IMG/VR virus record: IMGVR_UViG_3300027861_000040 | Span: 1 to 52,899 of that record | Strand: one strand, 5' to 3' | From: a virus | Length of the DNA: 52,899 bases | In this document: piece by piece, positions 40,077 through 52,000 of the stretch | How the letters are laid out: every line of letters starts with the position of its first letter | Position numbering within the stretch: position 1 is the first letter of the stretch | Notes under the pieces: generated by a model | What the model was told of the DNA's origin: nothing | Databases searched by the model: none | The model's input: the letters and a program-made list of their open reading frames with translations, nothing else | Position numbers and translations under genes: made by a program

Positions 40077-43000
40077 TTAACAATTTTGATCAAATATTTC
40101 TAATATTTGGTTTATACTATTCTCTATATTATCTTCTAACATCTTATTAGTTATATTCTGACTATTATTTATATTATCAGTTATAACACTATTTTCTATA
40201 GATTTTGGATTTATGTATCCAAAGTTTTCATAAAGCTTTTTACTAAGATATTGATAAGTTTTAGGTGCTTTTTTATATAAATTTTCTCCATAACCACTGC
40301 TTAAAAATAATAATTTATTTCCATTATTCATTTCTGTAACATAATAATCTATATCAGTATCAATATTTTCTTTATTAAATTCAAAATTTTCATCATTTTG
40401 AATATCATTTAAAATAATTCCCAAATTTCCATCTACATAATTTTTAGACTTAATTTTATATGCTTTGTTATTTAGATAAAAGTTTTCATTTTGTATTGGT
40501 AAAACAATTAACTCATTAGTGTTTTCAGTTTTTTCAATTAAACTGTTTATATAAGCACCATTTTTTCTAGAAGTATTAATAAGTTGTATAGATGGATTAT
40601 TTACATAAATATTATTTATATCAGTAAGTGTTTCTTTTAAGTTACTTGTTTTTTCTGTCCAATTTTTAAATCTCCAAGCTTTTTGATTTTGATCTTCATA
40701 TTTATTAATAAGACTTTTAGTAAATGAATCTAAATATTCTGCACTTTTCATTCTTCCATCATAAGTTTTATCATTAAACATATCAATGACATCCTTATGA
40801 GCAGACTTTAATACTTCTAATATTTTTTCATTAGGTACACCTCTTACTAAAGATAGCGGACTATTTATATCTTGTCCTGTTTGAAAAAACGCAAAAAATG
40901 GAAAATCTTTAAAAAACTCTGTTATCATTTTATTATCTTCTTCATTTTCTACCTTTTTTATATTTGGATCCATTAATTCTGAAACATTTAAATAATAATT
41001 TTCAAAAGTTTCACCGTCATCTATTTTTTCGTTATACTTTAAATTAGTCACATAATTTCCTTTATCAATTACTAAATTGCTTAATATTTCGTATTGATTA
41101 ATTAAATCTGGATGTTTATCTAAAATTTCTGATAACCTAACCGCATAAGTATTAGTTGATTTAAATAGTTTTTGTTTATTATATATGTTATCTAATGTTT
41201 TTTGATTTAAATAAAAATCATAAACTTTTTTTAGACTTTCTTTTTTCTTTTCTGTTTCTTCTTCAGCAACATATTCATCATATAAATCAGTAAAATATTT
41301 ATCATCATATAAATCTTCTGCTGTTGTTGAAGATTTTAATAATTCTTTTTGTAAAGCAAATTCAAAATAATCATCAAAAGAAGTTATATATCTACCAATT
41401 TTAGGATCTTTTTTAGCATCTAAAAAATCGCTATTAAGTTTATTTGAATTTACATATATAACATCATCTTTAATTGCTACACCTTGTTTTAGATTTTGTA
41501 CATATTCAATTTTTAAATCTTTTTCAACTTTAAGGCCGCTTAATACTAATTTTCCATCAACAATTTTAGGTAAAAAAGATTCTCTTATTTTATTTTGAAA
41601 CATAAATGATACAAGATCATTTTTAAAAATATTAACAAATCTTTCTTTACCATCTACATCATTAGTCATTCCCATCTTTTTCAATGGAACGCTTCCTGAA
41701 GCTATTTCATTAGATAAATGATTATTTATATCTGGATGATTTCTTAATTCAAATAAATTAGATAAATACTTTAATGAAAATTCTGATATATCATATAATC
41801 CTATTATAGATGTATCAATTATTTTACTAATTAAATTTGAATCAAAATATTTTAAATTTAATAATCCTAATTTTGCTTTTTCTCTTTCAAATGCCGCATA
41901 TAATGAAATTGATTTTTTAGTATCATATGTTAAATTAGTTTTAATCTGAGTCATTTCATTAGATGGAGCTCTAAGTTTTAAATAATGATAAAATGCTGCT
42001 TGCGCAACTTCTCTATTATTATCATCAATACCATTCATTGCAATATCTTTTAAAATTTCAATATTATCTATTTCTTTTTCATACTTTTCAATTTCTGTAT
42101 TTGCAATCTTAAAAGAATTAAAATTAAAATTTTTCTTAGATGTATTAAATCCTTTAGGAAATTTATTTAAAGGATTTAATATAACAGCTTCTTCAGCTTT
42201 TATATTTATTAACCTAAGACCAAATGGAGATTTACTCGCCTCTTCAGATTGCTTTGTCAAGTATGCTTGTGATAATTCATAAAATACAGATTTTTTTATT
42301 CTAACTTGTTTTATATAATCTACTACATAAGGATTAGAAATAAAATAAACTGCTTTTTCTTCTGGAACACCGCTTTCAGTTAATAAAGTAAGTAAAGGAG
42401 CATTTTCAATTCCTGCATTAATATCAAATAGCCAAGCTTTCTTTTCAACATCTACTGCACCATTTATTAATTGAGAATTTGTATCAGAGATTTTAGTTGT
42501 ACCATTAACATCATAAACATTAGAAAGAGAAATATACTCTTTTTTATTTTTTAAAAATTTATTATGTGACAGCTTTAATTTAACTTTTTGTCTAATTCTT
42601 GGTTTATCCCCTGTATGATAAACAGTAAATTTTGCATCTATAAGTTGTAAATATTCAATAAATCTTTCATCAACACCAGGCATATCACCTACAATAAAAG
42701 TTACCCCTCTTTTGTGTTGTTCATCAATTTTTTCTTTTGTATACTCACTTAAATCAACATTTTTAAATGAAGCATTACGTGCTAACATAACAACTGAAGT
42801 TTCATCATTTAAAATATTTTTTGAATCTTCATTTTCATCAACTTCTTCTAAATTTATTTTTTCTTTTATTTTATTTAAAGATGTATTACTACTACTATCT
42901 TCTTTTCTTATTTCACCAATAAAACCATTAGCATCTTTACGCATTGCAGCATCTTTAGCATCTCCTTCAGCTGTACCTTTTCCTTTAGTACTAGATCCAG

Positions 43001-46000
43001 GAATCACTTTTGTATTAAAGTCAATATCATTTATATATGCTCCCATTCTATTATATACAGAATTAAATGTATTATTTACAGCATATAAACCTAATACAGC
43101 TTTTCCAATTGCATTAGATGAATGTTTATATAAATTATAAATTGGTTCAAATATTCTTGCAACTTCTAATACATCACTTTCACCTTCATCAGTATTTAAT
43201 TGCTGATATTGAGAATATTTCTTTTTACCAGCAGGACTTTGAGCCATTTTATCAGCTAATGCTTCTAATGATGCATTACCTAATGGTAAAACTAAATCAA
43301 TAAAATTTTCTGGTTGCTCAAGTATTTCTCTTATAACTTTAATAGTGTCATTATCTATACCTTTTGAACCAACAGAATTTAACTTTCTTTTATTTTCAGC
43401 TAATTTTTCATATAAAGGTTTTAGAATATTTTTTTCTTCTTTATTAAAAATTTCATATTCTTCTGTTAAATAAAATTGTTCTAATGCTTCTAATCTATTT
43501 TCTACCTCATTAATAGCATTTCTAGTTTCATCTAGCTTATTAGTAACATATGTTCCTTTTACTTTTAATGATTGAGTATATAATTCATTCCAGGTAGTAA
43601 GTAATTGTTTTTTAAGTTTTCTATCAACTTTTGATTCTTGTCTAAAAGTTTCTTCTTTTTCTTGAAACTCAATTTGAAGCTCAGGACTTAATTTTTTCTT
43701 TCTTTCTTTCCACTTACTTTTTCTCCAATTATTTCTTTTTTCTTTTATTTGATCTTTTATAAAATCTATTTTATTTTCTAAGTCTTCTTTATTTTCAGTT
43801 ACATCTAAATTTTTAATTAATTCTGTTTTACCATTAATAACTGTTAAGTTAGGCATATATATAGAAAGCTTATCAACATCAAAATCTGAACCTGATTTAG
43901 CAACCATTTCAGAAGGAGGTATAATTATATTACCAGCTGATTCAGGCAAAAATTCTCCAACTTCCATAAATTCCATAGAGTTAAGACCTTGAACTGGTAT
44001 ACGTACACCAACCATAGTAATCATTCTTCTATTGTCATCTTTATTTAACCAATCTTCATTTTTTATTACCTTATTCAATCTTTCTCTAGTACGAATTTTA
44101 TCACCTTTTAAATCTGTTAAATTAAGTAATTTTGTAAAATCACCTTGTAATGCAATTTTAATTTTCATTGCAGAGGTCATTCCATTATTAGCATTTTCTT
44201 GATATGAAGCTAAACCATCAGTACCATATGTTTCTTTATCTAATTCTGTTGCGTTTGTAAACTGTGAACTTTCAAAACCAGAATTAGAAACTAATACAAG
44301 CATTTCTCCATTTAGTTTTGACTTAATTAATTTATTATTAACTAATGCCATTAACATTTTTTCTATTTGTGGAGCATTTAGAGATAAAGATAAATCAGTA
44401 ACTATTTCACCATTATAATCAACATTAATAAAATCAAGCTCATGTGCAGCAAGATCTCTAGCTTTTAATTGCCTAGCTACCATTTCAACTAAACCTGAAA
44501 CATCTTCAGATCCTAAAGTATATCCTGATTCTCTTAATATTTCTTTTTTAGTACTTTCAATTTTTTGTTCTAATAAATTTTCATATGTAGTAGCAAAAGC
44601 TTTCATTTTTTTAGAAATAGCTCTTCCTTTTTCAAATATATTTAACTCTACTAATTTTCTAAATTGAGTTGAAAATGTAGCCTTTCTTTTAAATTCTGGA
44701 TGAATATCAATTTGATCTTTTAAGTATTCTAAATAAATTGGATTAGAAATAAATTTACTTTCTTCATTAAATTCTCTACTTTCTGTAGGTTTTATATCTC
44801 CTTTATATAATAATGAATTTTCACCATTTTCAGTTATTGTAGAAATCTTACTTCCTGAACCATATGTAGCATAAGTAATATTTTCTCTTGTCATTTTATT
44901 ATGTAACTTTTCCAAGTTAGTTCCTTCAATTACATTTGGTATTAAAGGCATTAATGAATATTTATGAAAACCTGTTAAAGGTACACTATTAGTAGTAGCT
45001 AAAGGTCCAAAATATTGATATTTTCTAACTGGAAAAAATTCTGATAAATTGTATTTAGATACATCTTCTTTATTAATAATTTTTTGGAATAACTCTTCTT
45101 GTTTTTTTGACCATTTACCTTGTAATTTACCAAGTATTCTATAAGCATCAAATGTAAGATATCCTTGACCATCACCTTCTTCCATTTTTAGATATGGTTT
45201 TATTGCACTTTGAACTGCATTATTTATCATATCATCTTTTACAGTTTTAGATAATTTAAGATTTTTATATCTTTCTATATAATATTTTCTAAATGCTTTT
45301 TCATAATTTTCAGCATATGCAGATTCTATTTCATTTTCTTTTAAAACTATAGTATTAAGTTTACCATTAAAATATAAAAGAACATTAGACATTAAACCAA
45401 GTGATTGTGTGTATGTTGTATTACGTGTTGGATTTGAAGTATTAGGAGCAGTAAATACATTATTAATCCAATTATACATTGCTTGATCAGTTCTAAAGAT
45501 TTGACCTGCAGAAGCCATCGCTGCATTTCTTTTATGAAAATCTTCTTTTAGCATATTATATTGAGAAGGATCTCCATAAAATATTGTCATTAAATCAAAT
45601 TTATTTAACATTTGATTTGCAACATATGAGCTTACTATTATTTCTGCCATTTGTTCTTTTGAAAGCTCTTCATCAGTATATTGTCCTAATTCTTTAGATA
45701 TTTTATCTTCTAAAGACTTTGATATAAAAGGCATTTCATTAAATTTCTCATATGTTTGTTCATAAACATTATTTAAATAATCATTTAAATCCATAGTTAA
45801 CCAATCTCTTAATGACCAATTTTCATCATAGTCAGCATCAAGAAATTCTTCAACTGTATCATATTCATCTAATACATCATATTCTCCTATTATGTCATGT
45901 TGAATTGCATCATAAAGTTCATCACTTATCATTCCTTTAAAAGTATACAACTCTGTACCTTTAGCTTTTATTTTATTTGTACCAACTGTATATCCTAAAA

Positions 46001-49000
46001 CTTCAGGTTGACCACCTTTTTTTATTATTTCTATTTTTTTAATATCAGCTATTATATGATCTATAATTTTGTTAATAGTTTTTACTGTTCCATCAGTTGT
46101 AACAACTTCACTAAAATTCTTACCATCATAGAACTTTATTGTTTTCTCATAATCTTCAGAAAACTCTACACTGTCAACATATACATGTTTATTTTGTCCA
46201 GAATTTTTAACTCTAGATGGCGAAGCAGCCAGTGCTGTAGATTTTGAAGCGTGTCTTGGAAATTCAGGATTACCTCTTATTAGAGTGTCATGTATATCTT
46301 GAATTAATTTATCATTATCTGTTAAATCAGCTGTTACATTTGACTTATCTAAAATTTCATCTTTTACTTTAGCAACTCCAGATAAATTTGTTAATTTAAG
46401 TACTATTTCTTTTTTAGTTGTTTTATCAATCAGTTTTGGACCTTCTCCATTTCCAATATCAAATATTGAATTTAATATACCATTTGATAATACAGAAGGA
46501 TTATTTCTAAAATCTAAGAAAGACATATAAGGTCTAGAAACTAATTCAGAATAAGTTTTAGATTTATTAATCGCATTTACAATTCTATTTACAGTTCCAT
46601 TATAAGTATGTTCATTCTGTAAATCATTGTTTGCATTATTTACGGAAAAATTAGAATACTTATCAGAAAATTTAGATTCAGCATTTAATATTTCAGTTAC
46701 TCTAGCAGTTTCACTTGATAAGTCTTTAATTATATCAAATATTAAACCTTTTCTTTTTTTATCTATTAATGCAGTGTATATATATTTTATTGATTCTTTA
46801 TATTTTTCTTTATTATTAATCTCATTAATTAATAAGTTATTATTATCTAAATTAAAACCAATATTTTTTAAAAATGTAAAAGGATTTTTTTGAGCAGCAT
46901 AATAATCAGGATAAGTTCTTCTAAACTTAGTATTTTCTCCAGTTTTTAAAACAGGTACTTTTCCTCTTCCTTTTATTTTTATTTCTGTTATATACTTATT
47001 TGGATCTCTTTTTATTGATTTAAAAAATGAAGAAAAATTAGCTCTTATTTTTTGTAAATTACCATGTGCAGCACCAGAAGTTAATTCATATTCAAGAATA
47101 GATTCATAATCTTTCTTCCCAGATTCACTTTTTATTTCTTTTTTAGTATTTAATTTAACAGTTATCTGCTCTAATGGTACTCTTGATTTATTAAATACTT
47201 GCCAAAAATCTGTCCATATGTCTACTTCAGAATCTGCTTTAGCTAAATTAGGATCACCTAATTTTTTTAATAATTCATTTATTGTACCTGCTACATTTGC
47301 ATCTGCTTTAGAAGCTTTTTTAAGAGCATCATACATTTCTTCTGGATGTTCTATTGACTCTAAAGTTTTTAATAATCTGCTCCAAGTTCTATTAAATTCA
47401 GAAAGTTCATGAACATCAATTTGATTAAGTTTTGGAGAACCATCTTCATTATATTTATGTAAACTTTTTATTAAAAATAAAATTTGTTTTGACGCACTTT
47501 GAATTGTTGAAAGCTTATTACTTGACCCTTCAATTACTTGTTGCCATTGTTGATTTTCTGTGTTAACACTTATTAAGTCTTTTACTGCTTCTGCATCTAA
47601 AGAATCAGTTAAACTTCCTGTATATTTAGAGTTATTTCTATGATATGCTGCTACACCTTTTGTAGATCCTAAATCACTTATATCACCCCATTGAGATATT
47701 GCATAATCTAATAATTCTTTTTTATATTCTGTATCTGCAGTTTCTCTAAGTTCTGTAAACTTATATAAAGCAAATTGATATGCATGTTTATAGAAAAATT
47801 CAGGAGCGGTATGCCATGCAGATGACCATTTAGTATTTTTATCTTGATCAATCCTCATATTAATAAATGTAGAAATAAATGAATCTATAGATTTCATTAA
47901 TACTCTTGACTTTTGAATGTCTAAATTTTCTACATTTTCATTTAAAGACTCTATTCCGTAATTTAGTTTTCCCCATTTAACATTGTTAATAGAATAATTT
48001 CTCTGTTCAAAATCCCCATTATAAAGCTCTTTTTGTAATTTTCTTACTGAATTTAATATTTCTGGCCTTACAATTGCACTTTCATAAGAAGTATTAGTAA
48101 ATAAAGATTTTAGAAAGTTAAATATTCTACTAAATATATTATTTCTTTTAGGAGAATCTTTCTTAGTAATTTTTCCTCCTGAAAGGCCGTACGCTCTATA
48201 ATCTTCTGCTAAATACTCTTCTATTTCTTTATCATTAGCTTCAGAAAACTTTTTAGTTACTCCTTTATATGTTACAAAAGTCCCAGTATCTTTTTTTACT
48301 TCATTATATAATTCAGATTTTTCTTCTGGAGTTAAAAATAATTGGGTGAAACCATGCCATGATTCATGGTAAAGATCTGTGTAATTAAAACCATCATGTA
48401 ATGTTATACCATCTACTGTAAACTGTGCATATATATTAGAGTTTACAATATTAGATATTATTTCATATGGTAAATACTTAGACATAGGATTTGAATCATA
48501 CCATTGTTTAGCTCTTTTTTGTTGTCTTTTTGTTTCAGCTCTTTGAGTTTCTCCTGCAGGTTTTGTTCTATATAATTCTTCAGAAAGATCATCAGTAGAA
48601 TTAAATCCTGTATTATTCTTTTCAGGTTCTTTTTTTAATTCAACCTCATTACTTTGAGCTGGTAATTGAGATGAAGGTATATGTCTAAAATTAATACTAT
48701 ATCGTGTACCCTTAGCTTTACCTACAGAATGACTTAACTTTCCAGTACTCATTTCAGCTAATGAATTATGTGTAGCTTGAAAATCAACACCACCAATCTT
48801 ATGTTTATTTTTAGTATGTCCTATAGAATAAATAGCAACACTACCTACTTCTCCTTTTTCATTATCGTAAATACTTTCAGCATCAGTATGAGTTCCTATA
48901 CCTACATTATCTCCGTATCTATTTATAAGAACATGGTTGTAGTATCCTGCAGGCTTACCTAAATCTTTTTCTACCTTTCTTGAAAGCTCTTGCATCCATT

Positions 49001-52000
49001 TTGGAATAGCTTTTATATTATGTATAGCCATTCTCTTATTACCTTGGCTATCTTTACCACCTTTAGCATAAGAATATTCTTTAGGGCCATATACAACAGC
49101 TACTTGCTTAACTTCATTATCAAAATTACTTTCTTTGTTTTGTTCAGTAGCTAAAAGATTTTCTACTTTATTAATATAGTCTTCACTTTGCTTATCAGTA
49201 AAAGCATCTTCTAAAATAGTAACTGTACCACCTTTTACAGGAGTAACAATAGCATTACTGTTTAAAGTAGATCCATGAGTTTGTGTTGGTTTAACTTCTA
49301 AATTTTCAAAAGATACTATATACTGACTATCACTAAACATTGTAAAATCAATACCTTTATATCCTTTCTTATGTAAAAAATCAAAAAATTGGTTTTGTTT
49401 TTCTTTTCCTTTTTTACTATTATCTAATAAATCAAATATTTCTCCTGTATTTTTAGAATCTTCTTGTTTTAAATCCTTATATAACTTAGAGTTACCTTTT
49501 AATAAATCTTTTATATTTAATGTAACAGTTCTTACATTTTTACCATAATCTTTAGCTTCAGATTTATTAACAGTAAAATAATTAAATTTTCTATCAGTCA
49601 AAGTATCATATCCTTGATATACTTGTTTAACCTCACTAGTTGGTGTTACTTTTAAATTAGGTATTTTTTCTAATTTTTTTAACTTATATGGTTCTTCAAT
49701 TCCAGAAAATTCAGATGGATAAGTTGTATATTCACCTTTTTCAGATGCAGCTTTAATAGGGATTATTAATAATTCAGATGCACTAAGACCATCTGTGTTA
49801 TTTAAGAGAATATTATATGTTGATAATTGTTTTGAAAACTTAGAGGCATCACTTTCACCACCTTCAAAACCACTGTCAAAGAACCTACTACCAGCTCTTT
49901 TGGTTTTCATATCCCAAATCTTTATTTCTCCAGTCTTCTTATTTATAGTTAAAAGATCTAATGTTCCTGCTATACCTAACTCATCATTATAAACAAGCAT
50001 TCCTTCTGCATAAACTTTTTCATCTTTTGAAATATTTTCTTCAGCCCAGGTTTCTATTGCATCAATAGCATCGTAATACATTGATCTTTTAATTGCGTTC
50101 TTTTTAAACTCACTATTAGCAATAAAGTCTTTATATGATTTGGAGCCATCTTCAGAAAAATAATCTCTAAAAATTTCATCAAAAGTAATACCAATAACTG
50201 CTCCTGTTTTAATTCTTAATATTGCGTCTTCTTCAGTGTTATTATTTTTATCTATAGGATCATCTAATAGATTTAAAAGATAACTATTCTTTTCCTCCAA
50301 AATATCTCTATCAATACTTATAGTTCCATCATCATTAAACACAAATGCATCTTGTTTTTCTACTTCTCTTAAATTATCAAGAGTGTCAGATGATTCAGAT
50401 GTTACATCCGTTACTCTATTATAAGTACGTATTATATTTCTATTTTCATCAAGTTGAATATATTTTTTTTTATCAGGCGATATTATAAAATTTTTTGATC
50501 TAGCTACAATCTGATCTAATATAACTATACTATTAGCTGCAGAAGAATTTTTAAGACTTGTATTACCCTTTATTATTCTTTTATTTCTTTTAAGATTATT
50601 TAAATCAGATACAGAAAAAGTGTAATAACCTCCAAGTAATGGTACTTGACCTTCAGCATTAACTACAAAAGGAGATGAAAAGTTTTCTTTTACAAAATCA
50701 TTATAATCTTTTTCTTGTGTTTCAACTTTATTATTTTCTATAGAAATTATATCATTTATTTTAGTTCCTAATGATCGTGAATCAAGATTTAATTGTAAAA
50801 CAAAGCTTTTTTCTATTTTCTCTTTATTTTTATCTGTTATAGGATATTTATAACCTTCTATTTTTTTCTCTATATCTTTTTTTAATTGCTTCTTAGTATA
50901 TACATCCCCTTTTTTATTTTTTACAATTAATTCTTTTGGATTTTTTTTGTCATAACTATATTTATAATCACTTATATACGTATATTGTTTAATTAATTTA
51001 ATTCTTTCTAAAGCCTTTATATCCAAGTCATCATTTAAAAGAAGTTCTTTTATAAAATCTGCGTACTTAGTATCCTTTAGAAGTAAATAATCAATTGGTA
51101 TATTAGGTGTAAAAGGATCAGAAACTTTTATAACAGCCTTTCCTTTATTCTCTCCTACTTTTTCTATTTCAATATCAAAAGGTAAAGTTTCATTAAAATT
51201 TATTTCACTTAATGGAACCTTTTCTTCATAGTTAACAACTGCATGACCTGGATTTACAGTTGTAATTTCAGTAATAACTTTATTATTCTTTTTATCACTT
51301 TGAATATATTTTATTGCATCATCTACAGCTTTCCAATCTGCATCAAATCTTTTTTTAACTTCTTTAACTGATTCTCCAGTTTTTTTAGCTACATCTTGAA
51401 AAGATGCTAAACCTCTATAAAAATTTTCTTTATTTCCAAAAGTTCTTCTAACATTATCATATGAAGCAATTCCTTCTTCAGCAGATACCACATTATAATT
51501 ACCAGAGTCATCTTCCTTAAAATATAATATATTACCATTATTATCTGTAATAACAGCAGATATACCATTTTGATAATCTACTTTTCTCTGAGCTAATGTT
51601 TGTTTCTTTTGAACTACATCTTTTTTTAATTTTTCATCCCATCTATAATCAATATGTTCTTTATCAGTAATTCTTCTTAAATGCTCTGGTCTTAAATCTT
51701 CTTTTCTTAACATCGTTTGAGACATAAGAGTTATTTTAAAACCTGTATGTCCACCAAAGGTAAGATCAGACATTGATAAATTATCTGATTTATTTAGTGC
51801 TAATGCAAATGCTTTCTTTAAATTTTTATAAAATGTATTTTCTTTATCTAAGATTCCTTGTTGAGATGATAGTGCAGCAAACAAGTGAGGTCTAGTTATT
51901 GTTGACGCAACATCTTGTGGTTTAGCATCAAAAATAACATTTGTTACTCTACTTTTTTCATCTATTGAATTTCCTGCATTATTTCTTTTTAACTTCTTTT

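Noticed and set aside
42712-43140. A 142-residue plus-strand frame inside the RNA polymerase giant
   Set aside because: It is antisense to a well-supported 12-kb gene; its Ser/Leu/Phe-rich character is what the reverse complement of that gene produces.
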